Positions 37,920 through 46,705 of a stretch of DNA of 64,000 nucleotides are shown piece by piece. Positions within the stretch are counted from its first letter, which is position 1, and each line of letters opens with the position of its first letter. The translations under genes and the position numbers were made by a program. The notes under the pieces were generated by a model. The model was not told where the DNA came from. It did no database searches and worked only from the letters and a program-made list of their open reading frames with translations. Origin of the DNA: Bryobacter aggregatus MPL3 (GTDB taxonomy: Bacteria > Acidobacteriota > Terriglobia > Bryobacterales > Bryobacteraceae); assembly GCF_000702445.1 (NCBI RefSeq), contig NZ_JNIF01000003.1:1426001-1490000 (forward strand). The letters run 5' to 3'.

Positions 37920-40292
37920 TTGACACGAATTTCTACCTCGACTGCGGCGCCCAACGGCGCCAACTGGCCGACAATCTATACCGGCATCGCCCTCACCACT
38001 CTGGCTACTTTGCTTCTGGAGTTGACGCTCACCCGCATCTATAGCGTCATCTTCTACTACCATTTCGCCTTCCTGGCGATCTCAGTGGCACTCTTCGGCC
38101 TGGGGGCTGGAGGAGTTTTCTCCTATGTCGTGAGTGGCTGGCCGGGCAAGCTCTATGCCAAGCTCGGCCGGTTGGCGGCCATCAACAGCATTGTCGTGAT
38201 CTGCTCGCTTGCCTTTCTCCTCAGCCGCAAAGGCTCGCCAGACAATCTGGAACTGCTGGTGATCTACTTCTTCTCCGCCTTACCCTTTCTGCTCGCAGGC
38301 GCGATTGTCTCGTTGCTCATCTCAGAGACGATCGAGAAGGTGGAGCGGGTCTATTTCTTCGATCTGTTGGGCGCCGCGGCCGGCTGCCTGATGTTGATCT
38401 GGATGCTCGATACCTTTGGCGGGCCGAATACGGTGATCGCGGTGGCAGTGTTGTTCGCTGCAACCTCGGCTATCTGGTACAACATGGCGCGCGAGTTCCG
38501 GGGCCGCGTGGCCGCAGTAGGGCTCGCCCTGGCGCTCACCGCGCTGTTCATCTTCAACATCCGCTCGGAGTGGATCGACATTCGCTACGCCAAGGGGCAG
38601 GTGCTCGCAAACGAGCAGTTCGTCAAGTGGAATAGCTTCTCCCGTATTGCGGTGTCCAAGGAAGGCGGCACCAATCTCCCCAATATCGTGATCGATGCCG
38701 ACGCGGCCACCGGCATCTTTACTCAGGACCTGAACACGATGACTGAGGACGCGAAGAAGCGGCTGCTCAGCAGCGGACCGGGATTGCCTTATCGCCTGAA
38801 GCCAGGAGCGAAGGCGCTGGTGATCGGGCCGGGCGGCGGCTGGGACGTAGCGCGCGGTCTTGCCAGCGGCAGCAAGGACATTACGGGTGTTGAAATCAAT
38901 CCGATCATCGCCACCACGATCATGCGCGAGAAGTTCTCACACCTGAGCCACGAGCTGTACTTACGTCCGGAGATTCGGATTGCCGTCGAGGACGGTCGCA
39001 GCTTTGTTCGCCGCAGTCCGGAGAAGTATCAGGTGATCCAGGCAACTCTTGTGGACACATGGGCCTCCACCGCCGCTGGCGCCTTCAGCCTCAGTGAAAA
39101 CAATCTTTATACCGCCGATGCTTTTGCCGACTACATGAGCCATCTCAGCGACGATGGCATTCTGGCCTTTACTCGCTGGGGCTTTGATCCACCACGCGAA
39201 TCGTTGCGGCTTCTCTCCTTAACCATTGATGCCCTGAATCGCCTGGGCGAATTCGATGTGGCCAAGCATGTCGTCGTGGCCCGCGAAGGATCGAATCAGA
39301 TCAAGGGCTGGGGCGCGACCGACACCGTCATCCTCTCCCGCAAGCCGATGACACCGGACTTTGTACAACGCGCCGTCGCCGCCATGAACGAGAGCAACAT
39401 GGAGATTGTTTACTATCCAGGCACCGAGCGGCGCAATCCCTTCCAGGAACTGCTCACCACCGGCGATCGCGAGAAGTTCTACGCAAATTATCACTACAAC
39501 GTGACTCCGGTGAATGACAACCGGCCCTTCTTCTTCTATACGGTCCAACCACGTGACGTCTGGAGCTTCTTCCAGTCCAAAGACACCGAGAATGCCGATT
39601 ACAAGATCAACCGTGCCGTCCCCATGCTGTTTGGCGTACTCTTTGTCAGCGTCATCGCCACCATTGTGACGCTACTGCTGCCTCCGCTCGTCCTCGGCCA
39701 GAAGTTGCCCAGCGACCGGAAGCTGCGCGTCTTTCTGCTCTACTTTGTCTGCCTCGGCGCGGGCTACATCATGATCCAGGTCTCGCTGATCCAGAAGTTT
39801 GTTCTGCTGTTGGGGCACCCCACCTACGCCCTGACGGTCATCATCTTCTCGATGCTCCTGTCGAGCGGCCTCGGCAGCTTCTATTCCAAGCGCATCGTAC
39901 GGGAGAATCCGGAACGCTTGCGTATCGTACTGCTCATGATCGTAATTCTGGTGCCAGTGCTGGGCTTCTTTGCCGGGCTGGTGAGCGACGTCGGGCCAGA
40001 CTGGCCGATGGCGCTGAAGATGGCTGCGACAGTAGCGGTCATCACGCCACTCGGTTTTCTGATGGGTATTCCTTTCCCAACCGGGCTTGCGACACTCGAA
40101 GGCTGGGAGAAGACCGCCGTGCGCTGGGGCTGGAGTATGAACGCCGCCTCAAGCGTGCTCGGTTCCGCGTTGGCCATCTTCTTCGCCATCTACCTGGGCC
40201 TCTACCAGACACTGGTATTGGGCGGGTTGCTCTATCTGGTGGCTGCCTGGATCTACCGGAAGACCGCTGAAAAGGCGATGAGCCGCGCCTAA
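37920..40292 (+). CDS. Membrane protein with spermidine-synthase-like domain
   Basis: A 790-residue protein with three parts: an N-terminal membrane block of about six helices (17-210), a soluble Rossmann-type domain (about 225-550) and a C-terminal membrane block of about six helices (570-780). The middle part has VIGPGGGWDVARGL (302-315) and GVEINPII (323-330, Glu325 for the adenosyl ribose), VEDGRSFVRR and LTYADAF-like LYTADAFADYMSHL, the layout of polyamine synthases. The GGGDGG motif is altered to GGGWDV and the polyamine-binding aspartate after the fourth strand (VIQATLVDTW) is not recognisable, so classic spermidine synthesis is doubtful. TTG start, 2 bases after the OPT gene and 3 before the HEAT gene. 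Confidence 0.82.
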   Translation: MTRISTSTAAPNGANWPTIYTGIALTTLATLLLELTLTRIYSVIFYYHFAFLAISVALFGLGAGGVFSYVVSGWPGKLYAKLGRLAAINSIVVICSLAFLLSRKGSPDNLELLVIYFFSALPFLLAGAIVSLLISETIEKVERVYFFDLLGAAAGCLMLIWMLDTFGGPNTVIAVAVLFAATSAIWYNMAREFRGRVAAVGLALALTALFIFNIRSEWIDIRYAKGQVLANEQFVKWNSFSRIAVSKEGGTNLPNIVIDADAATGIFTQDLNTMTEDAKKRLLSSGPGLPYRLKPGAKALVIGPGGGWDVARGLASGSKDITGVEINPIIATTIMREKFSHLSHELYLRPEIRIAVEDGRSFVRRSPEKYQVIQATLVDTWASTAAGAFSLSENNLYTADAFADYMSHLSDDGILAFTRWGFDPPRESLRLLSLTIDALNRLGEFDVAKHVVVAREGSNQIKGWGATDTVILSRKPMTPDFVQRAVAAMNESNMEIVYYPGTERRNPFQELLTTGDREKFYANYHYNVTPVNDNRPFFFYTVQPRDVWSFFQSKDTENADYKINRAVPMLFGVLFVSVIATIVTLLLPPLVLGQKLPSDRKLRVFLLYFVCLGAGYIMIQVSLIQKFVLLLGHPTYALTVIIFSMLLSSGLGSFYSKRIVRENPERLRIVLLMIVILVPVLGFFAGLVSDVGPDWPMALKMAATVAVITPLGFLMGIPFPTGLATLEGWEKTAVRWGWSMNAASSVLGSALAIFFAIYLGLYQTLVLGGLLYLVAAWIYRKTAEKAMSRA

Positions 40293-40295
40293 GCA

Positions 40296-41270
40296 ATGAG
40301 CAAAGAAGCCTTCGAGAAGAAACTGGAGGCGCTGCGCACGCTACGGACAAGCGGCGATGACTCGAAAACTTCCGCCGCACTGGCGAAGGCTCTTCGCGAC
40401 CCATCCAACTACGTCGTCGCCAAAGCAGCCGAGTTGATCGCCGAGTTCGGCTCACGCGAGCTAACAGAAGAGCTGGCTACCGCATTCGATCGCCTCATGG
40501 TCGATGCTGTCAAGCGTGACCCGCAATGTTGGGGCAAAACCGCAATCGCCAAAGCGCTGGCGCAGTTGGGATATGGAAAGCCAGACATCTTCCGCCGTGG
40601 ACTCCAACACGTGCAGAAGGAACCCTCCTGGGGCGACCGCGCCGACTCCGCTGCCCCTCTCCGCATCGCTTGCACCGAAGCGTTGGTCGGCACGGATCTG
40701 GACGGGATCGAGATTCTCAGGCTGTTGGTGATTCCCATGGGCGATAGAACCAAGATCGTCCGGATGGCCGCCATTGGGGTGCTGCTTTCATTAGGCCGTT
40801 GGGAAGGCGAGTTGTTATTACGGCACAAGGTCGTAGCCGGCGACACCGATCCGGAAGTACTCGCCACCTGCTTTGCCGGGATTGTGGAGATGGGCGAGCG
40901 CGGTTCTCTCGATTTTGTCGCCAGCTTCCTTGAGGATGAGCTTGAGATGCGAGCACAGGAGGCGGTGACCGCCTTGGCGCAATCGAGACACCGCGAAGCC
41001 ATCCAGGTGCTCAAGTCCCGCTGGAAAGGGAAGATGGATGCAGAGCTGCGCAGAACGATCACCATAGCTTTGGGCGCCTCTCCGCTGCCTGAGGGGCGTG
41101 ACTTCCTCTTGCAGATCTTTCACGAAAATCGAGGCGAACTGCCAGTCTATGCCGTAATGGCTTTGGCGAGAGGACGCTTCCGGGCCGAGTTGCGTGAGGA
41201 GCTCAGTCGTGTGGTGGAAGAACGGCAGGAACGCAAACTCTCACAGACCTTCCAGGAAGAGTTCGGCTGA
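40296..41270 (+). CDS. HEAT-repeat protein
   Basis: A 324-residue soluble protein built of paired helices with the HEAT pattern, for example ALRDPSNYVVAKAAELIAEF, TKIVRMAAIGVLLSLGRWEG, DPEVLATCFAGIVEMGERGS and ELRRTITIALGASPLPEGRD. Such solenoids serve as protein-binding scaffolds or, in some families, in phycobilin lyase-like roles; no enzyme motif is seen. Three bases behind the membrane spermidine-synthase-like gene, so probably expressed with it. Confidence 0.78.
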   Translation: MSKEAFEKKLEALRTLRTSGDDSKTSAALAKALRDPSNYVVAKAAELIAEFGSRELTEELATAFDRLMVDAVKRDPQCWGKTAIAKALAQLGYGKPDIFRRGLQHVQKEPSWGDRADSAAPLRIACTEALVGTDLDGIEILRLLVIPMGDRTKIVRMAAIGVLLSLGRWEGELLLRHKVVAGDTDPEVLATCFAGIVEMGERGSLDFVASFLEDELEMRAQEAVTALAQSRHREAIQVLKSRWKGKMDAELRRTITIALGASPLPEGRDFLLQIFHENRGELPVYAVMALARGRFRAELREELSRVVEERQERKLSQTFQEEFG

Positions 41271-41296
41271 GGATAGAATACACGGAGGAGCAAACC

Positions 41297-41941
41297 ATGA
41301 TGAAGAAAGTGTTATTCGCACAAGTAGCGTTTCTGGCGGCTGCATTCGCACAGGCCCCCTCAGACAAGATGAACTTTTTCCTGACCAGTGAGGGCAGCGG
41401 CAAGGGCGCAGACCTCGGTGGTCTCAAGGGCGCCGATGCCCATTGCGCACAGTTGGCCAAGGCCGCGGGCTCAAAGAAGAAAGACTGGAAAGCTTATCTG
41501 AGCACGGACGGCACGGGTGGCACGAAGGTCGTCAATGCGAAAGATCGCATTGGCAAAGGCCCCTGGTTCAACGCCAAGGGGGAACAGGTGGCCGTCGACG
41601 TAGCCGATCTGCACAGCGCAAACAACAAGCTCGGCAAGCAGGGTTCGATCTCGGAGAAGGGCGCGGTGCTCAACGGCCGTGGCGATACCCCGAACCAGCA
41701 CGACATCCTGACGGGCTCGACGCTCGAAGGTCTGGCCTTCACCGATGGGAAGGACCACACCTGCAAGAACTGGACCAGCAGCGGCAGCGACGGCAGCGCA
41801 CAAGTGGGACATCATGACCGCCAGGGCGGCGGCGACAACCCCACCTCCTGGAATGCAGCGCATGCCTCGAAAGGCTGCAGCCAGGAAAATCTGGTTGCAA
41901 CCGGCGGTTCCGGCCGCTTCTATTGCTTCGCGACGAAATAG
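41297..41941 (+). CDS. Secreted lectin-fold (endostatin/C-type-lectin-like) protein
   Basis: A 214-residue secreted protein with a signal peptide (MMKKVLFAQVAFLAAAFAQA). The mature part begins MNFFLTSEGSGKGADLGGLK and has GADAHCAQLAKAAGSKKKDW, WKAYLSTDG, an NQHDILTGS block, HTCKNWTSS and a final GRFYCFA. Early Ala-Cys helix, central WkAYLS strand and the C..NW...C....FYCFA ending recall the C-type-lectin/endostatin fold; four cysteines could form two disulfides. Ligand unknown. GGAGG lies 8-10 bases before the ATG, and a strong terminator follows. Confidence 0.65.
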   Translation: MMKKVLFAQVAFLAAAFAQAPSDKMNFFLTSEGSGKGADLGGLKGADAHCAQLAKAAGSKKKDWKAYLSTDGTGGTKVVNAKDRIGKGPWFNAKGEQVAVDVADLHSANNKLGKQGSISEKGAVLNGRGDTPNQHDILTGSTLEGLAFTDGKDHTCKNWTSSGSDGSAQVGHHDRQGGGDNPTSWNAAHASKGCSQENLVATGGSGRFYCFATK

Positions 41942-41953
41942 TTTTCTCCGTCG

Positions 41954-41984
41954 AAAGGGGCCATCCGCAAGGATGGCCCCTTTT
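41954..41984 (+). terminator. Intrinsic terminator after the lectin-like gene
   Basis: GGGGCCATCC (41957-41966) and GGATGGCCCC (41971-41980) form a perfect 10-bp stem with loop GCAA, flanked by AAA before and TTTT after, so it can act in both directions. Confidence 0.92.
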
Positions 41985-42017
41985 CTATTAGGAGAGGTTT
42001 TCATCGGTCCCAGCTAG

Positions 42018-42174
42018 ATCTGGGACGATCAGGGCGATACCGGTGCAGCGGCAGTGGTCAAGCGATCGACCGCCAAGAAAGGATTTGCTTACTTCCTCGA
42101 CGTGGGTGGTAGAGCGAAGCTTTGGCTGGGTGACTTCATCCCGGCGTCTGGTGCAAGATTGTCGCGGTCTTGCA
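42018..42174 (+). pseudogene. Decayed C-terminal tail of an IS5-family transposase
   Basis: Two reading frames together resemble the end of an IS5-type DDE transposase. The first frame (42018 to about 42100) reads VVKRSTAKKGF, like the family VKRsd.akGF block. The second frame (42103-42174) reads TWVVERSFGWVTSSRRLVQD, like the family RWVVERTFAWL.R.RRL.kD block, which holds the catalytic Glu. A frame change lies between them, no start or upstream catalytic domain remains and no terminal inverted repeats are seen. The rest of the 367-base gap 41942-42308 holds only the two terminators. Confidence 0.55.
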
Positions 42175-42258
42175 CTTCCTTGGCCGCAAGCGGATCGGCT
42201 GAGTCAGAAAGCACCCCTGCAGCGCTTCCCTCTCCCAATCGAGTCAAGCCAGCACAAC

Positions 42259-42290
42259 AAAAAAAGGGCCACCCTCGCGGGCGGCCCTTT
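42259..42290 (-). terminator. Intrinsic terminator of TonB receptor 2
   Basis: Read on the minus strand, a 12-bp stem (42290-42279 with 42274-42263, one mismatch) with a 4-base loop is followed by seven T residues. It lies 19 bases after the receptor stop. Confidence 0.88.
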
Positions 42291-42308
42291 CTTTTGGATT
42301 GGCTTCGT

Positions 42309-45300
42309 TTAGAAAGCAACACGGAGACCGAAGCGGAGCTGACGCTCGCCACCGGCCGAGGCAGTGACGAAGCCGAAGTTTGAACCATTGAGATTCGCGT
42401 TCGGATTCGCAAAGCGCGGCGTATTGCTGAGGTTCGCCGCTTCTGCGCGGAACTGGATGTTGATCCGCTCCTGCACCTTGATCGTCTTGATCAGGTTCGC
42501 ATCGAGGTTTGCAACGCCAGGTCCACGGAAGCGATTGCGGCCAGTGGTGCCGAAGCGGGTGCCAGGATGGGCAAAGTTTGTCGCCGAGAAGTAAGGAGTG
42601 TTGGACCCCTTGCCATTCAGATAAACAAAATTCCCAATCTGGTCCGCAGTCTGCAGACTGCCAGGAGCATTGAGCAAGCCACCATCGGCGGTGACCGTGA
42701 AAGGAGTACCGGAGTAGGCGGAGTAGATGCCACCAAACTGCCAGCCGCCTAGCACACCATCCACAAACTTGTTGTCCTTGAAGAACTGCTTGCCCTTCCC
42801 GAAGGGGATCTCATAAAGGAAACCCATCTGGAACATCTGCGTACGGTCATAACCAGCAGTGGCTACGTTGCGGTTGATCGTGGGACCCCAATTCCAGTTC
42901 ACGCTGACCCAACCGTCTTCGTCCGTCATGTTAATGGCCTTCGAATAGGTGTAGGCACCCTTCAGAAAGAGGCCCTTGGCGACATTTCCACTAAGGCTGC
43001 CCTGCAAGCCGTGATAGTGAGCTCCCATCCAGCCATCCCACATGCGCAGGTCGCGGTTGCGGCCAAACTGCGCATAATAGGGACGCCCATTGTTCCCAGC
43101 GCCAGGAGCCGCAGCATTGATGTCACGATCCCCCAGAACATTGGTGGATTGGGTACCAACATACGCAACCGAACCCACGAGTGAGTTGTTCAATCGACGT
43201 TCGATCGTAGCGTTCCAGGATTGGACATAGCCGCGAACAATTTTCGAGTATGGACTGCGGTTGTCGATCGTGGGCGGCAGTGTAATCACACCCGAGGAGA
43301 GATCCGGGCCGACGACAGGCGGGATGCCGGTGGCCAGGCTTCCGGTCACCAGATTCTGATACGGCGTGAAACTGTCAGCACCCTGGAAGGTAGAGGCAAC
43401 CGTCAACGGATAGGCGCCGCGCAAGGGGCGTGAGAAGGGAAGCGGATCAATCGTCATGCCGTAACCGGCACGGACGACAGTCTTCTCAGTGGCACGATAA
43501 GCGAATCCAATGCGCGGAGCGACAAAGAACGGCTGTACCTTGATCCCGGGATTCTCCGGAGTGCTGCCGCGCCCACCCAGATAGATCTTCATCGTGCTGG
43601 GGTCGAGGAGTTCCAGTCCTTTGCCATCGCCGCGGGTCATCAGCGGATAGCGCTCCAGACGGACACCGAGGTTGAAGGTCAACTTGCGGGTCACCTGCCA
43701 GCGGTCGCGCAGATACACGCCGAGCTGCCATTCGCTCGTCGTCATCAGCTCGTATTGCAAAGACTTGCTCATTGCAGTCGGCAGGCCGAGAAGAAACTGG
43801 GCGTAGGAGTTGTACATGTTGGCTGCAACACCACCGCGATTGGCAGTGAGGCCGCCACCAAAAGTAAAGGCGCCGCGGGGATTGTCGAGTTCCGGCTGGT
43901 TGTGGTTCAAACCATGATGTACCGCATCAAAACCCAAGCGAATCTCGTGCTTCGACTTGATGATCGAAAGATTGGTGGTGAAGGTATAGCTGCGCTCATG
44001 CCGCTCGAGCGGCATCCAGGTGGCCGTCTGGCCATAAGAGCTGAACGAGGTGAAGCTGAAGGCAGGCAGGCCCGATTGCAACGGGCTGGAACCATTGGTG
44101 CCTGGAATGCCAAAGACATCGGTTCCATAGTTCTTACCAAAGTCCGGCCCCTGTGCGGTCTGGTCCATGCGTGTCAGGCCGAAGGTCGCATCAAACAACA
44201 TTGTCGGCGAGATGGTGTAGTTGGTGCCGACAGTGGCGAGATACTGGTGTGTATCGCCGAGACCAGGATCGCCACCCACACCACCGCCACCCGCTGCGCC
44301 GAGACCAAAGACACCACCAGAGGTGGCCTGCAGCATGGAGTACTTCACAAACATGGTGTGCTTTTCGTTGCGATTCCAGTTCAACTTCCCGTCATAGTTG
44401 CCACGGTCCAGAACACCAGTGCCGTTGACAAAATGATTATTCGAGTAGGTGCGGCTGCTGGCATCAAAGACGCGGCTGCCCTCGTTGTTCGCCAGCGGTA
44501 CAAGAGCCAGAACCTTCAGCGCTTGTGGGCTCATCCGGCTGACCGGAATCTGGTTGCCCGGGAAGGCAGTGCGGCCTGAACCGTCCGCATTGCCAGTAGC
44601 CGGATCGAAAATCGTTCCCGCGCCATTGGCGGCAATGTAGTTCGAGAAATTACCGCTGCGGATCGCCGCATCCGGCAACGTGAAGAAGCTCTGGCCGCCG
44701 GTGCGCTGACGGGTCCACTCCGCGTGGGCAAAGTAGAAGAGCTTGTTCTTGATGATGGGACCACCGAGCTTCGCACCGAAGATGTTCAACGTGTAGCGCG
44801 CGTTCGGAGTGTTGGTCGGCTGGAAGTAGGAGCGGGCTTTCAGCTCCTGGTTCTCGTGATATTCCCAAGCCGCGCCGTGCAGCACGTTGGTTCCCGAGAT
44901 CGAAGCGACCGTGATGGCCGCGCCGCCCGCCATGCCCTGTTCCGCATCGAGACCAGAGGTAGCAATATTGACTTCGGCAACTGTTTCTGCCGGCGCCACG
45001 TAGGCAACGTGATGAGGGAGCCAGATGTTGATGTTGGTCGCGCCATCGAGACGGGTGACGTTGTTGTTGGTTGCCGTACCGTTCACAAAGGTGCGCAGGG
45101 CGCGGCCAGGGGTATCGGTCACCGAGTTCTGCGTCGCCGCGGGTGTGGCGCCGGGGGCCAGATTGAGCAGCGCCTGGTAGTTGCGATACGAGTTGAGAGG
45201 CAACTCCTGAACCACTTTGGTGCTGATCTCGGTGCGCGTCTCGGATCGATCCGTCTGCAGCGCTACCGTCGAGGCCTCGACCATGATCTGGTCCGTGGTC

Positions 45301-45671
45301 GCTCCGACTTCCATACTGAAGTCCTGGCGTGAAGTACTGTTGATGGTGATTTCGATCCGGTCGCGGTTCACCGTCTTGAACCCGTTGGCAGAGGCGCCGA
45401 CCGAATAGATACCGGTAGGAATGCTGGCGATCGAGAAGTTGCCGTTGCCATCGGACAGAACTTCGCGGCTAAAGCCGGTCGCCTTATTTGTGACTGTGAC
45501 CCTTGCCCCAGGAACAACGGCCCCGCTGGCATCCTGGATGGTACCGACAATAGATCCGTAAAGAACCTGGGCTACAGCAGGGTAACTCGAGGCCAGAAGT
45601 AGGACGGACATCGCAAATGCGATGAGTATATTTCTACTACAACTTATATTCTTTAATCTTGATGCAGTCAT
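42309..45671 (-). CDS. Oar-like TonB-dependent outer-membrane receptor 2
   Basis: A 1120-residue outer-membrane receptor. Signal peptide with hydrophobic core NILIAFAMSVLLLASS, carboxypeptidase-regulatory-like domain (VLYGSIVGTIQDASGAVVPG to about residue 125), plug ([34 protein letters not shown]-like segment), then barrel with PFGKGKQFF periplasmic turn and final QLRFGLRVAF. Paralogous to the receptors at 27.5 and 53.1 kb but with a different plug, so probably a different ligand. No partner transporter is adjacent. It is preceded by a promoter-like sequence and followed by a terminator, thus monocistronic. Confidence 0.92.
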   Translation of the reverse strand: MTASRLKNISCSRNILIAFAMSVLLLASSYPAVAQVLYGSIVGTIQDASGAVVPGARVTVTNKATGFSREVLSDGNGNFSIASIPTGIYSVGASANGFKTVNRDRIEITINSTSRQDFSMEVGATTDQIMVEASTVALQTDRSETRTEISTKVVQELPLNSYRNYQALLNLAPGATPAATQNSVTDTPGRALRTFVNGTATNNNVTRLDGATNINIWLPHHVAYVAPAETVAEVNIATSGLDAEQGMAGGAAITVASISGTNVLHGAAWEYHENQELKARSYFQPTNTPNARYTLNIFGAKLGGPIIKNKLFYFAHAEWTRQRTGGQSFFTLPDAAIRSGNFSNYIAANGAGTIFDPATGNADGSGRTAFPGNQIPVSRMSPQALKVLALVPLANNEGSRVFDASSRTYSNNHFVNGTGVLDRGNYDGKLNWNRNEKHTMFVKYSMLQATSGGVFGLGAAGGGGVGGDPGLGDTHQYLATVGTNYTISPTMLFDATFGLTRMDQTAQGPDFGKNYGTDVFGIPGTNGSSPLQSGLPAFSFTSFSSYGQTATWMPLERHERSYTFTTNLSIIKSKHEIRLGFDAVHHGLNHNQPELDNPRGAFTFGGGLTANRGGVAANMYNSYAQFLLGLPTAMSKSLQYELMTTSEWQLGVYLRDRWQVTRKLTFNLGVRLERYPLMTRGDGKGLELLDPSTMKIYLGGRGSTPENPGIKVQPFFVAPRIGFAYRATEKTVVRAGYGMTIDPLPFSRPLRGAYPLTVASTFQGADSFTPYQNLVTGSLATGIPPVVGPDLSSGVITLPPTIDNRSPYSKIVRGYVQSWNATIERRLNNSLVGSVAYVGTQSTNVLGDRDINAAAPGAGNNGRPYYAQFGRNRDLRMWDGWMGAHYHGLQGSLSGNVAKGLFLKGAYTYSKAINMTDEDGWVSVNWNWGPTINRNVATAGYDRTQMFQMGFLYEIPFGKGKQFFKDNKFVDGVLGGWQFGGIYSAYSGTPFTVTADGGLLNAPGSLQTADQIGNFVYLNGKGSNTPYFSATNFAHPGTRFGTTGRNRFRGPGVANLDANLIKTIKVQERINIQFRAEAANLSNTPRFANPNANLNGSNFGFVTASAGGERQLRFGLRVAF

Positions 45672-45712
45672 GAGCAGCTCCAGAGAGAGTGAATCCGACG
45701 TGGGATCGTAGC

Positions 45713-45741
45713 ATGTTCACACGGATCGCAAGGGATGTCAA
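45713..45741 (-). promoter_or_regulatory. Possible promoter of TonB receptor 2
   Basis: On the minus strand TTGACA (45741-45736, perfect -35) is followed after 17 bases by GAACAT (45718-45713), a poor -10 but preceded by TGT as in extended -10 promoters. Transcription would start about 35 bases before the ATG at 45671. The rest of the gap 45672-45841 shows no further feature. Confidence 0.45.
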
Positions 45742-45841
45742 TCATGTTTCCAACTATGAAAAATGGAATCGCGCCCCCTCAAATTTGGGCCGGAATCTAG
45801 GCTCTTAGCGCCCCTCCAGATTCCGATATGAGAATACAGCG

Positions 45842-46702
45842 ATGTTTTCCATTCTTGGCATTCTAGTTGTCTTCGGGGCCGTTGCGGGCGGCTATTTCAT
45901 GTCTCATGGCAAATTTGGCGTGCTCTTCCAGCCAGCCGAGCTTGTCGTCATCTTTGGAGCTGCCATTGGCAGCATGCTCGTGGCCAATCCGCTCTCGATC
46001 GTACGCGATCTGATCAAGCGGATTCTGGCTGTTCTGAAGGGAACTCCTTATTCAAAAAGCATGTATCTCGATACCTTGAAAGCCCTCGCCGATGTCTTCA
46101 GCTATGGGCGCAAGAACGGCCTGCAAAAGCTGGAGAACGACATTGAGAACCCGAAGCAGAGCCAGCTCTTCTCGCAGCACAAGGTCTTCAGCACGAATCA
46201 TCACGCGCTCGATTTTGTCTGCGATACCTTGCGCACCGCGATTGCCGGAGGCATTGGGCATTTTGAAATCGAGCAGTCGATGGAGGCGGACATCGACATC
46301 ATGAAGCATGAGTTGGAGCAGCCAGTGAGCGCCATGAAAGAAATGGCGGACTCTTTGCCCGGCATGGGAATCGTAGCCGCGGTTCTGGGAGTGGTCATCA
46401 CCATGGGAAGCTTGGGCGGGCCCCCCGAACAGATCGGCGAGCACGTCGCGGCCGCGCTGGTGGGTACCTTTCTGGGAATTCTGTTCTGTTATGGCATCTT
46501 TGGTCCACTGGCCAGCAACATCCAGAAGATGAACGAAGGCGAAATCGAGTACATGCATTCGCTGCGGGCCGGGGTTGCCGCATTCTGCAAAGGCGCGGCT
46601 CCGATTCTTGCCGTCGAGATGGCCCGCCGCTCCATTCCCCCCCACGTACGGCCCAGCTTCAAGGAGATGGAGCAGAAGGTCAAGGGCGGGGGCGCAAAGT
46701 AG
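45842..46702 (+). CDS. motA: Flagellar motor stator protein MotA
   Basis: A 286-residue inner-membrane stator subunit with four helices and a large cytoplasmic loop that contacts the rotor. Residues known from E. coli MotA fall at the same numbers: Arg90 and Glu98 in the loop (FSYGRKNGLQKLEND) and Pro173 in LPGMGIVAAVLGVVITMG. It forms the proton channel with MotB, whose gene follows after 3 bases. No other flagellar or chemotaxis genes are in the window. Confidence 0.95.
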   Translation: MFSILGILVVFGAVAGGYFMSHGKFGVLFQPAELVVIFGAAIGSMLVANPLSIVRDLIKRILAVLKGTPYSKSMYLDTLKALADVFSYGRKNGLQKLENDIENPKQSQLFSQHKVFSTNHHALDFVCDTLRTAIAGGIGHFEIEQSMEADIDIMKHELEQPVSAMKEMADSLPGMGIVAAVLGVVITMGSLGGPPEQIGEHVAAALVGTFLGILFCYGIFGPLASNIQKMNEGEIEYMHSLRAGVAAFCKGAAPILAVEMARRSIPPHVRPSFKEMEQKVKGGGAK

Positions 46703-46705
46703 TTC

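Noticed and set aside
45800-45841. Sigma-28-like -10 (CCGATA) before motA
   Set aside because: No matching -35 at the required distance, and it lies too close to the ATG.
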